Below are positions 6,686 to 15,661 of a stretch of 64,000 bases of DNA, piece after piece (the stretch's first letter is position 1; every line of letters begins with the position of its first letter). This DNA is from Methanoculleus receptaculi (lineage in GTDB: Archaea; Halobacteriota; Methanomicrobia; Methanomicrobiales; Methanoculleaceae): positions 992,001-1,056,000 of the forward strand of contig NZ_CP137642.1 of the NCBI RefSeq assembly GCF_033472595.1, written 5' to 3'. A program made the translations under genes and the position numbers. Under the pieces are notes generated by a model. The model did not search any database and had not been told where the DNA came from. It saw nothing but the letters and a program-made list of their open reading frames with translations.

Positions 6686-9600
6686 ATGCCGCACTACAAC
6701 CTCAGCCCCTCGCTCATCGGCCGGTTCTTCTACCACGACTGCGAACGATACCTCCGATACCACGCAACCCCTGAACAGGAACGGGATGCCGCAGGTATCC
6801 CCCCGGCCGCGGTCGAGACCGGCCCCGTGACCCGGGCGCTCCTCGAGGCCGGGATCCGCTGGGAGGAGGAGGTCGTCCGCCAGAGGCTTGCGGGGCGGGT
6901 GCTCGTCCCCGACGGCGCCGGCCGCATCACCGACCGCTCCTTCTCCATCGAGGAGACCTTCAACCTCCTCCCCCGCCTCAACCCCGGGGAGGCGATATAC
7001 CAGACGACCATCCCGGTCTCCGTCCACTTCCTGCGCGGCTACGGGCTTGACCCCCGGGTGCACCGGTTCGCCCCCTGCCGTCCCGACCTGATCCTCATGG
7101 ACGACCGTGGCCGGCTGCAGGTCATCGATATCAAGGCAAGCGAGGAACTCAGCATCAGCCACCGGATCCAGGCGACGCTTTACGCCCTGATCCTGGATCA
7201 CGCCCTCGACCTCCTCGACCTCGATCTTTTGGTCGACCGCGATCACGCGGCCATCTGGCTCCACGGCCAGACCGCCCCCGAACCCTTCGACCTCCACCTC
7301 AACATCCGGGTTGCCGAGGAGTTCCTCCGCCACCGTCTCCCGGAGATCCTCAGCGGCCCGGCATCCGACCTCGCCTGGCACATCACCCCCCGCTGCGAGT
7401 CCTGCGGGTTCTACCCCCACTGCCGTGCCGAGGCCGGGAGAACCGCCTCCGTCTCGCTGATCCCCGGTCTATCCACCGCCGCACGCCGCTACCTCCGGGA
7501 GGCGGCGCCGCCCATCGAGACGCTGCCCGACCTTGCGGAGTTCCTCAACAACCCGAAAGCCGAACCTTACCTGGATGGCTGCGGCTCGCTTGCCGGAGAG
7601 CGCGAACACCTCCAGGCGGTCGTCCGGGCGCTCCTTTCGGGCGAGGTCGTCCCCCTCCCCGCGAGATCGCACGCCCTCCCCGTCCACGAGGATATCGCCA
7701 TCATCCTGACGCTCCAGAGCGACCCGGTCTCCGGGCTGATATACGCCCTCGGGTTCCGGCGGGTAGGGGGAAGAGAGGTCTACGGCACCCCGGCCAGCGA
7801 GGAGATCCATATCGCGGCCGAGCCCGCCGATACCACCCGCGTCCGCCGGGAGTTCGTCCGCGGACTTCTTCGTGACCTTGAGGCCGTCGAGACCTACAAC
7901 CGCGGCCAGGACTGGAAGGCTCAGAGATCCCTCCAGACATACGTCTACGACACCTACGAAGAGGCTCTCTTCACCCGGCTCCTCGACGACGCCATGGATG
8001 ACCCCGGCATATCAGAAGAGGCGCTCAGGCTCCGGTTCTACTACCAGGACGCCGGGATCGCGGCCGCCTCCAGTCACCCGCAGACCCCTGTCTCCTATCC
8101 TCTCGTCGTCCTCACCCGCGAGATCCGGCGGCTGCTCGCGCTCCCAGTCGCCTTCTTGCTCCGTCTCCCCGAGGTGCTTGATGCGATCCCCTCGTCCCGG
8201 TTTCCCTACCGCCTCTCGCCCAGCCCCCTCTTCTGGAGCGAGCAGAAGAACGCCATGAAGGCCGACGCCATCCTGCTTGCCTGGCACGGCAGCCGGCCGG
8301 AGGCGCTCGACTGGATCCGCCATGAAGTATCGCGCCGGCTGCTCGCCGCCGGCAGCGTGCTTGAAGGGCTGCGCGAACGTGTGAGCGGCCGGCTGCAACG
8401 CTGGCCGGAGAGGTTCCGGTTCCCCCGCCCCTTCGAGGCCGCGACCCCGGAGATATCCCGGCTTCTCTTCATAACGGAGTACGAGTCGTTCATGGGCGCA
8501 CGATACGTCCAGGACCTCCGGAGCAGGCCGCGGGAGGTGCGTATCCGCGAGGGGATCAGCATACCGGTCGAGAGGGCGGAGGGGAACTTCTGGCGGCTCA
8601 TCCACCCCCTCGACCTCGCGGTCTTTGAACGCTCGCGCTCGTTCAGCTACATCCTGGCTCCGGAGGGCGAGGAGCCGGAGTTCGACGACCTGCGCTACCG
8701 GAGCAGCGCCAGCCCCGCGGCGGCCGGGGTCGCGTTTGCCCGCGTCCACGACACCATCGTCGACCGCGACGCCGGGCTGGTTAAGGGGGTTGTGCTGGAG
8801 GTCCGGTATCCCCCAAACCAGCCGCCGATCGAGCGCGGGGTTCTCCACCCCCGGTTCACCGACTTCAACGCCCCCAGGATGATCGGGAGGCTGCTCTCCC
8901 TGGACGCCGACCCGGAGAACGGGTTCATCCGGCTCCTCCGCGACCCCCGCGGGTTTGCTGCGCCCCTCCCGGCGCTCCCGGCGGCCGGCGGAACCGGGTT
9001 TACGAGCAGCCAGGAGAGGGCTTTTGAGCAGATGACGGAGAACCGGCTGACTCTGGTCTGGGGGCCGCCCGGGACGGGGAAGACCCATTTCCTTGCGGCG
9101 GCCATACTCTCGCTCATGCGGGCGCGGCCGCTCCGGGTCGGGGTGGCGGGGTTCACCCACGCCGCCGTCGAGAACCTGCTCATGAAGGTCCAGGGGATGG
9201 CCGCCGCCTTCCCGGTCTACAAACTCCGGGACGTCCGGACACCCGGGGCGGAACGGAGCCTCGCGGTTCTCGGGGCTGACCGCGCCGGCGACCTTGCCGG
9301 CTGCCCCGGGTTCCTGATCGGCGGAACGGTGCACGCGTTTGAGAGGCTCGAGAGGTTCCTTCCCAGACTCGACCTCCTCGTCGTCGACGAGGCCTCGCAG
9401 ATGCGGCCGGCAGACCTTGCGATGCCGCTCCCGATGCTCTCGCCGGAGGGGCGGCTCGTGCTCGCCGGCGACGACCTCCAGCTCCCGCCGGTGATCCAGG
9501 GGCGTTACGGAGCCGCGGAGGACGGGCTGCCGGGGCTTGAGGACTCGATCTTTGCCTACCTCCGGCACCGCGACGACCCCGATGACCCTGTCTACACCTG

Positions 9601-10375
9601 CCAGCTCCTGGAGAACTGGCGGATGAACCGGACTCTATCCCTCTTCCCGGCGGAGACGCTCTACGGCAGGGGTTATGCCCCGGCAACGGAGGAGGTTGCC
9701 CGGCGCCGGATCGACCTCGTCCCGGGGGAGGGGGAGGAACCCTGGCTCGATCGTATCATCGACCCTGACCACCCGCTCGTCCTCTGCGTTCTCGAGGGTG
9801 TCAGGACGACGATCGAGAACCGGGTCGAGGCCGACCTGGTCGCGAGGGTTGCGGCGAGGCTTCGCGAACGCCTGATCGACCCCGGCACCGGGAGACCATA
9901 CGTGGCGCCGGAGTTCTGGCGCCGGGGGCTCTTCATCGTCAGCCCTCACCACGCCCAGATAGGGGCGATCAAAGAGAGGCTTGCCGCACTCATCCCCGCC
10001 GACCGGTCGGTCTTTGTGGATACCGTCGATAGGATGCAGGGCCAGGAGGCGGACGCCGTGATCGTCAGTTACGGCGTGAGTGACGTCGAGACGGCTCTTG
10101 CCGAGGCGGAGTTCATATACAGCAGGAACCGATTGAACGTCTCGCTCACGCGGGGCCGGGCAAAGTGCGTCGTCTTCCTGCCGCGGCCGCTGCTGGAGCC
10201 GCCGCTCGACGTCGTCTCAATCGACCGTGCGGCGGAGGGGCTCGCGCATATGCTCGACCTCCAGGAGTTCTGCCGGGGAGACGTTGAGCGGTTCGGCCTG
10301 GGGGAGGGTGTCACGCTCACGGTGATGCGGGCGGAGAGCCCGCGATCTCCGAGCGGTAGCGGACGAGCGATGTGA
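6686..10375 (+). CDS. RecB-family nuclease fused to SF1 helicase, Dna2-like
   Basis: 1229 residues. N-terminal part: a PD-(D/E)xK nuclease core with CRPDLILMDDRGRLQVIDIK near residues 130-150, a downstream QATLYAL helix, and a Cys cluster CESCGFYPHC near residue 240 that, with Cys upstream, may hold a 4Fe-4S cluster as in Dna2/AddB/Cas4. Middle: a long linker with a second RNase H-like or RecB-associated region (not resolved). C-terminal part: SF1 helicase motifs VWGPPGTGKTH (about residue 790), VVDEASQMRP (about 899), LLENWRMN and DTVDRMQGQEADAVIVSYG (about 1111). Expected activity: ATP-dependent unwinding coupled to single-strand cleavage in replication or repair. Its 3' end overlaps the convergent MFS gene by 59 bases. 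Confidence 0.85.
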   Translation: MPHYNLSPSLIGRFFYHDCERYLRYHATPEQERDAAGIPPAAVETGPVTRALLEAGIRWEEEVVRQRLAGRVLVPDGAGRITDRSFSIEETFNLLPRLNPGEAIYQTTIPVSVHFLRGYGLDPRVHRFAPCRPDLILMDDRGRLQVIDIKASEELSISHRIQATLYALILDHALDLLDLDLLVDRDHAAIWLHGQTAPEPFDLHLNIRVAEEFLRHRLPEILSGPASDLAWHITPRCESCGFYPHCRAEAGRTASVSLIPGLSTAARRYLREAAPPIETLPDLAEFLNNPKAEPYLDGCGSLAGEREHLQAVVRALLSGEVVPLPARSHALPVHEDIAIILTLQSDPVSGLIYALGFRRVGGREVYGTPASEEIHIAAEPADTTRVRREFVRGLLRDLEAVETYNRGQDWKAQRSLQTYVYDTYEEALFTRLLDDAMDDPGISEEALRLRFYYQDAGIAAASSHPQTPVSYPLVVLTREIRRLLALPVAFLLRLPEVLDAIPSSRFPYRLSPSPLFWSEQKNAMKADAILLAWHGSRPEALDWIRHEVSRRLLAAGSVLEGLRERVSGRLQRWPERFRFPRPFEAATPEISRLLFITEYESFMGARYVQDLRSRPREVRIREGISIPVERAEGNFWRLIHPLDLAVFERSRSFSYILAPEGEEPEFDDLRYRSSASPAAAGVAFARVHDTIVDRDAGLVKGVVLEVRYPPNQPPIERGVLHPRFTDFNAPRMIGRLLSLDADPENGFIRLLRDPRGFAAPLPALPAAGGTGFTSSQERAFEQMTENRLTLVWGPPGTGKTHFLAAAILSLMRARPLRVGVAGFTHAAVENLLMKVQGMAAAFPVYKLRDVRTPGAERSLAVLGADRAGDLAGCPGFLIGGTVHAFERLERFLPRLDLLVVDEASQMRPADLAMPLPMLSPEGRLVLAGDDLQLPPVIQGRYGAAEDGLPGLEDSIFAYLRHRDDPDDPVYTCQLLENWRMNRTLSLFPAETLYGRGYAPATEEVARRRIDLVPGEGEEPWLDRIIDPDHPLVLCVLEGVRTTIENRVEADLVARVAARLRERLIDPGTGRPYVAPEFWRRGLFIVSPHHAQIGAIKERLAALIPADRSVFVDTVDRMQGQEADAVIVSYGVSDVETALAEAEFIYSRNRLNVSLTRGRAKCVVFLPRPLLEPPLDVVSIDRAAEGLAHMLDLQEFCRGDVERFGLGEGVTLTVMRAESPRSPSGSGRAM

Positions 10376-11672
10376 CGGCCGCGATCCCGGTCAGGACGGC
10401 GCCGACTATGTAGGCGTCGTGGAACGCCGCCTCCGTAAGACCGCCGTAGACCGGCATCCTCCAGGCCAACACGGCGCCGCCGACGGCGATCCCGAGCACC
10501 ATGCCGACGTTTCGGACGGTTGCGAGCACGGCCGAGCCGATGCCAAGATACTTTTTGGGGGTGCTCCCCATGACCGCGCTGTTGTTTGGCGACTGGAATA
10601 GCCCGGTGCCAACCCCAAAGAGCGCCAGGCAGCCGAGCAGCCCCTCACCCCGCGCCATGAGAAGGAGAGCGAGAGCGCAGAGCCCGGCGCCCAGGGCGGC
10701 TGGCGCCCGCGTCCCGATCCTGTCCGAGAGGGCGCCGCTCACCGGCGCGACAAAGAGGACGGCCAGCGGGAAGGCGACCATAACCATACCGATCCTGTCC
10801 GGGGTGAAGCCCATGACCTGCTGGAGGTAGAACGGGGTGAGAAAGACGAGTACGTACTGGGACATGAAGTTGAGCATGGCGCTCAGGTTTGCAAACGTGA
10901 ACGTCCGGATGGAGAAGATCCTGAGGTCGAGCATCGGCTGCGGGATGGTCAGTTCTGTCCGGATAAAGACCAGAACGGCCGCAGCCATGACGGCCACGAG
11001 CCCGAGCCTCTGGGGCTGGCCCATCGCCTGCCAGCGGTTGACGAGGAGGAGGAACGAGAAGAGGCCGACGAACGCGCTTCCCGCGCCGACTATGTCGAGG
11101 CTCTGGCCCGGCCGGGTCTCACCCTCCGGCAGGATCCTGGAGGCGATGAGGAGCGCTGCAACCCCTATGGGGATGTTGATGAAGAATATGAACCGCCAGC
11201 CCAGGTATGCCGCGATGAACCCGCCCAGAGTGGGGCCGACCGCAAGCCCGATCGCTATGCTGGTTGCGTTGATCCCGAGCGCCCTGCCGCGTTCGGAGGC
11301 CGGGAATGCGTCGACGATGATCGCCGAGCCGACGGCCATCATCATCCCGGCGGTGACACCCTGGACGGCGCGGGCGGCGATCAGCATCCCGATGCTGCCT
11401 GAGAGCCCGCAGACCGCGGATGACGCGGTAAACCCGGCCAGGCCGGAGAGGTAGACGGCGCGGTAGCCGTGCATGTCCCCGAGGCGGCCGTATGTGAGCA
11501 GCAGGCTGCTGATCATCAGGAGATAGACCATCGGGACCCACTGCGCCGTGGAGATCCCCGTCCCAAAGACCTCGGCGATCGTAGGGAGCACGACGTTCAC
11601 GACGCTTGCATCGATGGGGCCCATGACGCTCCCGAGCATCACCGCGGCAAGGACGAGCCACTTCCTCTCCAT
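10317..11672 (-). CDS. MFS multidrug exporter, EmrB/QacA (DHA2) type
   Basis: 451 residues with repeated membrane helices. DHA2 family features: MGPIDASVVNVVLPTIAEVF in the first helix, GRLGDMHGYR in loop 2-3, and the ARAVQGVTAGMMMAVGSAII antiporter-like motif region. Function: proton-driven export of drugs or other amphipathic compounds across the cytoplasmic membrane; the substrate cannot be read. The ATG follows the ruvB stop directly (TGA then ATG), so it is the last gene of the ruv transcription unit, an unusual partner. Its last 59 bases run antisense to the end of the nuclease-helicase gene. Confidence 0.9.
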   Translation of the reverse strand: MERKWLVLAAVMLGSVMGPIDASVVNVVLPTIAEVFGTGISTAQWVPMVYLLMISSLLLTYGRLGDMHGYRAVYLSGLAGFTASSAVCGLSGSIGMLIAARAVQGVTAGMMMAVGSAIIVDAFPASERGRALGINATSIAIGLAVGPTLGGFIAAYLGWRFIFFINIPIGVAALLIASRILPEGETRPGQSLDIVGAGSAFVGLFSFLLLVNRWQAMGQPQRLGLVAVMAAAVLVFIRTELTIPQPMLDLRIFSIRTFTFANLSAMLNFMSQYVLVFLTPFYLQQVMGFTPDRIGMVMVAFPLAVLFVAPVSGALSDRIGTRAPAALGAGLCALALLLMARGEGLLGCLALFGVGTGLFQSPNNSAVMGSTPKKYLGIGSAVLATVRNVGMVLGIAVGGAVLAWRMPVYGGLTEAAFHDAYIVGAVLTGIAAVTSLVRYRSEIAGSPPASP

Positions 11673-12659
11673 TCAGCCGCCCTCTATGTGCCTTCTTGCC
11701 GCCTCTGTTATCTCCCGGCCCTGCGGCGTCCGCTTTATGAACCCGATCTGTATAAGGTAGGGCTCGTAGACCTCCTCGACCGTTCTTACCTCCTCGCCGA
11801 CGGAGATCGCTATCGTCCGGACGCCCACGGGGCCGCCGCCGAAGTCCTCGCCTATGACGCGGAGGATCCGGCGGTCGAGTTCGTCGAGCCCGAGGCGGTC
11901 CACACCGAGCATCGTGAGCGCTGCATCCGCGATTGAGCCATCTATCCTGCCGTCCGCCCGGACGAGGGCGTAGTCCCTCACACGCCGGAGGAGCCGGTTT
12001 GCAATCCTCGGCGTTCCGCGGCTCCGTCTCGCTATCTCGGCCGCGCCGTCGTCGGTTATGGGCGTCTTCATAACGCGCGCGCTCCGCTGGACGATCCGGA
12101 GAAGGTCGTCTGTATCGTAGAGGTTCAGCCGGAAGACGAACCCGAACCGGTCGCGGAGGGGGGATCCGAGCAGCCCGACCTTTGTGGTTGCGCCTATGAG
12201 GGTGAACTCCTCGAGCGGCAGCTGGACGGCGCGGGCGCCGGGGCCCTCGCCGATCATGACGTCTATGGAGCAGTCCTCCATCGCGGGGTAGAGGATCTCC
12301 TCGACCACGGGGTTCAGCCGGTGGATCTCGTCTATGAAGAGGATGTCGCCGCGGTTGAGGGCGGTCAGCTGGGCGGCAAGGTCGCCGGGCCTCTCGAGCA
12401 CGGGGCCGCTTGTGCTCCGGATGGAGACGCCCATCTCCCTTGCGACGATATGGGCAAGCGTTGTCTTGCCAAGCCCCGGCGGCCCTGAGAAGAGGATGTG
12501 GTCGAGGGCGTCGCCGCGCTTCTTTGCGGCGGCTATGGCTATGGCAAGCGTCTCCCTTGCCCGCGGCTGGCCTATGAACTCGTCGAACGTTCTTGGCCGG
12601 ATCTTGGGGTCGTCCTCCTCGTTATGGAGGAGGTCTGATGATGTGAGTCTCTCTCTCAT
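11673..12659 (-). CDS. ruvB: RuvB, Holliday junction branch-migration ATPase
   Basis: 328 residues, the normal RuvB length. Order of parts: N-terminal [11 protein letters not shown] box, Walker [14 protein letters not shown] (about residue 55), Walker [11 protein letters not shown] (about 105), sensor 1 [11 protein letters not shown], and the C-terminal winged helix ending [21 protein letters not shown]. It drives branch migration with RuvA and hands junctions to RuvC. RuvABC is a bacterial system; most archaea use Hjc/Hje and Hel308, so its presence as a tight ruvC-ruvA-ruvB operon points to ancient acquisition from bacteria. Start and length match bacterial RuvB with no sign of decay. Confidence 0.95.
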   Translation of the reverse strand: MRERLTSSDLLHNEEDDPKIRPRTFDEFIGQPRARETLAIAIAAAKKRGDALDHILFSGPPGLGKTTLAHIVAREMGVSIRSTSGPVLERPGDLAAQLTALNRGDILFIDEIHRLNPVVEEILYPAMEDCSIDVMIGEGPGARAVQLPLEEFTLIGATTKVGLLGSPLRDRFGFVFRLNLYDTDDLLRIVQRSARVMKTPITDDGAAEIARRSRGTPRIANRLLRRVRDYALVRADGRIDGSIADAALTMLGVDRLGLDELDRRILRVIGEDFGGGPVGVRTIAISVGEEVRTVEEVYEPYLIQIGFIKRTPQGREITEAARRHIEGG

Positions 12660-12668
12660 GCGCTGGTC

Positions 12669-13244
12669 TCACTCCTCCCGCAGCCTTGCAAGCGCTGCGC
12701 GGATCAGGCTCTGGACGTCGGGCTCTGGCAGTCCGGGGAGGACGGCGGCGACGGCGTCCTCCGCCTCCGCCGGCGGGAACCCGAGGGAGATGAGGGCGCT
12801 CACGGCGTCGGCGGCCTTTGGCGGCCTGCCGGCGGCGGCGTATCCCTTCATCTTCTCTTTCAGCTCCAGGATCAGCCGTTTCGCGCTCTTCTGGCCGATC
12901 CCGGGGATCCGGGTGAGCGCTCTCTCGTCCTCGTTCACGACCGCGGCCGCGAACTCCTCGAGGCTCGTCCGGGAGAGGATGTTCATGGCGGTCTGGGGGC
13001 CGATCCCGGCGACGGTGATGAGGATCCCGAAGAGGTCGAGTTCGCCGGGGTGGAGGAACCCGTAGAGCAGGATGTCGTCGTCCCGGACGATCATCCGGGT
13101 GTGGAGGCGGACGGCGCCCTCCGTCCCGCGGAGCGCCTCGGCGGCCGCCCTGGTGACGGTGACCCGGTAGCCGACGCCGCCGACATCGATCACCACCCAG
13201 GTCTCGCCGGCGGCTATCAGTTCTCCTGCAAGGTGTGCTATCAT
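12669..13244 (-). CDS. ruvA: RuvA, Holliday junction DNA-binding subunit
   Basis: 191 residues. The N-terminal OB fold starts MIAHLAGELIAAGETWVV and continues with GVGYRVTV. Two helix-hairpin-helix motifs follow (LITVAGIGPQTAMNIL and LTRIPGIGQKSAKRLI). A linker leads to the C-terminal RuvB-binding three-helix domain (DAVSALISLGFPPAEAEDAV). It binds four-way junctions as a tetramer and loads RuvB. Its ATG overlaps the stop of ruvC by four bases and its stop lies 9 bases before the ruvB ATG, so the three are co-expressed. Confidence 0.95.
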   Translation of the reverse strand: MIAHLAGELIAAGETWVVIDVGGVGYRVTVTRAAAEALRGTEGAVRLHTRMIVRDDDILLYGFLHPGELDLFGILITVAGIGPQTAMNILSRTSLEEFAAAVVNEDERALTRIPGIGQKSAKRLILELKEKMKGYAAAGRPPKAADAVSALISLGFPPAEAEDAVAAVLPGLPEPDVQSLIRAALARLREE

Positions 13245-13759
13245 GGGAACCGCTGCATGTTCATGTGGCAGAGGGCGACGGCGAGGCCGTCTGCGGCATC
13301 GTCCGGCCTCGGGATCTCGTCCAGCCGGAGGAGCCGGCGCATCATCTCCTGGACCTGGCGTTTCCCGGCGCGGCCCGACCCTGTGACCGCCTGTTTGATC
13401 TGGTTCGGTGTGTACTCGGCGACGGGGATCCCGCGCTGCCCGGCGGCGAGGAGGATGACCCCCCGGACCTCGCTGACGGCAAGCGCGGAGGTTATGTTCC
13501 GGGTGAAGAAGACCTGCTCGACGGCGACGCAGTCGGGGCGGTGTTCGTCCAGGACGGCGGAGACGGCATCATAGACCTCGCGGATGCGTTCGGCCGCAGG
13601 GAGACCGCGTGCGGTCTCTATGCAGCCGTAGGCGGGGGCGCTGGGGGCGGCGGCGGCGCCGGGGTTGGGGGCGCCGGGGTTGGGGGCATCCCTCACCAGG
13701 ACGCCGTATCCGACCCGCTCCAGCCCGGGGTCGATCCCGACGACGGTTATTGCCTTCAT
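13241..13759 (-). CDS. ruvC: RuvC, Holliday junction resolvase
   Basis: 172 residues from ATG 13759 (MKAITVVGIDPGLERVGYG); the longer open frame upstream is not RuvC-like. Acidic catalytic residues are in place: Asp in GIDPG, Glu in VAVEQVFFTRN, and the C-terminal pair in RPDDAADGLAVALCH. Between the first and second strands it carries an extra Pro/Gly/Ala segment encoded partly by two tandem copies of a 15-base unit (13655-13684), lengthening a surface loop. Function: endonuclease that resolves junctions delivered by RuvAB. First gene of the ruv-MFS unit; its stop overlaps ruvA. Confidence 0.95.
   Translation of the reverse strand: MKAITVVGIDPGLERVGYGVLVRDAPNPGAPNPGAAAAPSAPAYGCIETARGLPAAERIREVYDAVSAVLDEHRPDCVAVEQVFFTRNITSALAVSEVRGVILLAAGQRGIPVAEYTPNQIKQAVTGSGRAGKRQVQEMMRRLLRLDEIPRPDDAADGLAVALCHMNMQRFP
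13655..13684. repeat. 15-bp tandem duplication inside ruvC
   Basis: GGCGCCGGGGTTGGG occurs twice in a row, adding two in-frame PNPGA-type repeats to a RuvC loop between residues about 25 and 45. The unit is a multiple of three, so copy changes would not shift the frame. Confidence 0.8.
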
Positions 13760-14054
13760 CGCTACTGATAACTTCCGCTCTACAGGTAGATACTGATTGT
13801 GCCGGGGGGAGGGGGACGGCACGTCCCCTTCCCCTGTCGACGGTTTCGAGATCAAGTTTTGATCGCTCTTACTTTTTGACGAGATGCTCGGGTCTTAGGA
13901 GGTTTCGAAGGATTCAAATACACTAAAACATACATTTCCTGTCAGAACTGCACTCTACTATCGTAACTGTAATCGGCTCTAATATGGCCAATTAAGCGTG
14001 CAGGTTGGAATCACCTGATGATGAAGAAAAATAATAGATCTGGCGGCTTGAGAG

Positions 14055-15020
14055 ATGGAGCAACAAGAAGCAAGGGTATCACCTCAACCTCAACTACAAC
14101 CCTCTGATGGGTTAGAAGGGGATGACCGGGTAAATTGCCCTTCCAGCCGATGCCCCGTCGCGGACAGGCCAAAGGGCGTGTTGCGATCGATCATAATCTC
14201 CATGCGCCCGCACCAGTGGTACAAAAACCTCATCCTGTTCATCGGGATAATCTTCTCAGACAACCTCCTCAACCTGGGGCTATGGGTTCCACTCCTGCTT
14301 GCATTTCTGGTTTTCTGTATTCTCTCCGGCTCCCTTTACATCATAAACGACGTAAAAGATATCGACCTCGATAAACTTCACCCAAAGAAGCGATATCGCC
14401 CCATTGCCGCAGGTGACCTCTCCCCCGCAATTGCAGTACCCACCGCCACGATCCTCATCATTGGGGCAATTGTGCTGGGTTTTGTTATTAACACGGCGTT
14501 TGGATTGCTCTGTTTGGCCTATCTCCTCACAAATTCTACCTACACCGCCTATCTCAAGAACTATGCCATCATCGATGCTATCATTATCGGTGTCGGATTT
14601 ATCATCCGTGCCGCGGCAGGTTGTGTGGTAATCGGTGTGAGGATTTCACCATGGCTGATCCTCTGTGTCTTCCTGTTTGCTCTCGTTCTCACATTCGGAA
14701 AGAGAAGACAGGAACTGATCATTGCCGATAACTCCCGGGCGTGTCTCACCGACTACTCGGTGCCAATGACCGAGAACTTCCTGAACCTCTCTGTATCGCT
14801 GCTGCTGATGTCCTATTCTTTGTACAGCGTCTCCGTAAACGAGTCGCTGCTGTTTACGTTGCCGTTTGCGATCTTCGGAGTGTTCCGTTACGTGCAGCTG
14901 GTGCACCTCGACAACTTTGGCGGGAGTTGCGAAAAACTCCTGTTGGACAGACCCTCGGTAATCAACCTCATCCTCTGGGCCGGTCTGCTTATCTTCATCC
15001 TTTACGGAGGGTTCCTGTGA
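14055..15020 (+). CDS. UbiA-family polyprenyl-phosphate phosphoribosyltransferase-like membrane enzyme
   Basis: 321 residues, several membrane helices after a polar N-terminal 45 residues. UbiA motif 1 is seen as NDVKDIDLD (residues 98-106) followed by HPKKRYRPIAAG, the pattern typical of the decaprenyl-phosphate 5-phosphoribosyltransferase branch (substrate PRPP) rather than of quinone or lipid UbiA enzymes. Predicted reaction: transfer of ribose-5-phosphate from PRPP to a polyprenyl or dolichyl phosphate at the cytoplasmic membrane. The start could also be Met 50 (MRPHQWYKN). The stop overlaps the GTG of the PHP gene, giving a tightly coupled pair. It opens the surface-glycan island. Confidence 0.75.
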   Translation: MEQQEARVSPQPQLQPSDGLEGDDRVNCPSSRCPVADRPKGVLRSIIISMRPHQWYKNLILFIGIIFSDNLLNLGLWVPLLLAFLVFCILSGSLYIINDVKDIDLDKLHPKKRYRPIAAGDLSPAIAVPTATILIIGAIVLGFVINTAFGLLCLAYLLTNSTYTAYLKNYAIIDAIIIGVGFIIRAAAGCVVIGVRISPWLILCVFLFALVLTFGKRRQELIIADNSRACLTDYSVPMTENFLNLSVSLLLMSYSLYSVSVNESLLFTLPFAIFGVFRYVQLVHLDNFGGSCEKLLLDRPSVINLILWAGLLIFILYGGFL

Positions 15021-15661
15021 TATTCGATCTCCATGTCCATTCGCTCTACTCTCGTCGATGTGGATGCATGCAACCAGCTGATATAGTGAAGACCGCAACC
15101 AAGAAGGGACTTGACGGCGTAGCCATAACAGATCACAATACAATTGCCGGAGGGGTCAGAGCAAAAGAGTTTGAGACCGAAGACTTTAGGGTCATCATCG
15201 GATCCGAGGTCTCGACCGATCGGGGCGAGGTCATCGGGCTCTTCCTCTCAGAAGAGGTCGCTCCCGGAAGATTCGAGGATGTTGTTTCAGCAATCAAGGC
15301 TCAGAACGGCTTCGTCCTCCTCCCACATCCCTTTGATCGGCTGCGCTCTACAGCTCTCCACCCGCGGCCTGAAGATGTTGCCCGAATCGATGGTATTGAG
15401 GGGTTCAACGCTCGCTGTGTGTTTCAGGCCGACAATCAGGCTGCCACCGAGTTTGGCCTGGAACACGACCTCGCGGTTGTCGCTGGCAGCGACGCTCATT
15501 TCCACGGTGAGATTGGAAACGCAGGCATCCTGATCGGCGGCGATGACCCGGAAGATTGCCTCCGGTTACGGGACTTCCAGACATTCGGGAGACGCTCTTC
15601 TCTCCTGAACCACTGCCGATCGAAGGGACTGATCCTATGTCGAATAAGAAACTCGCTCTGA
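15017..15661 (+). CDS. PHP-domain phosphoesterase
   Basis: 214 residues from GTG 15017, which overlaps the stop of the UbiA gene (GTGA) and has GGAGG at 15006-15010. PHP metal-site residues are visible: FDLHVHSLYS at the start, GVAITDHNT near residue 40, an EVST motif, LLPHPFD near residue 95, and AGSDAHFHG near residue 155. The family cleaves phosphomonoesters or cyclic nucleotide bonds. Because of the coupling to a phosphoribosyltransferase-like gene, I infer it could remove the 5-phosphate from a lipid-linked ribose phosphate; this is inference only. The last 20 or so residues overlap the next gene and may not be family-conserved. Confidence 0.8.
   Translation: MIFDLHVHSLYSRRCGCMQPADIVKTATKKGLDGVAITDHNTIAGGVRAKEFETEDFRVIIGSEVSTDRGEVIGLFLSEEVAPGRFEDVVSAIKAQNGFVLLPHPFDRLRSTALHPRPEDVARIDGIEGFNARCVFQADNQAATEFGLEHDLAVVAGSDAHFHGEIGNAGILIGGDDPEDCLRLRDFQTFGRRSSLLNHCRSKGLILCRIRNSL

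Noticed and set aside
8012-9568. A 518-codon leftward open frame
   Set aside because: Lies wholly antisense to the helicase part of the nuclease-helicase gene and has no family features.
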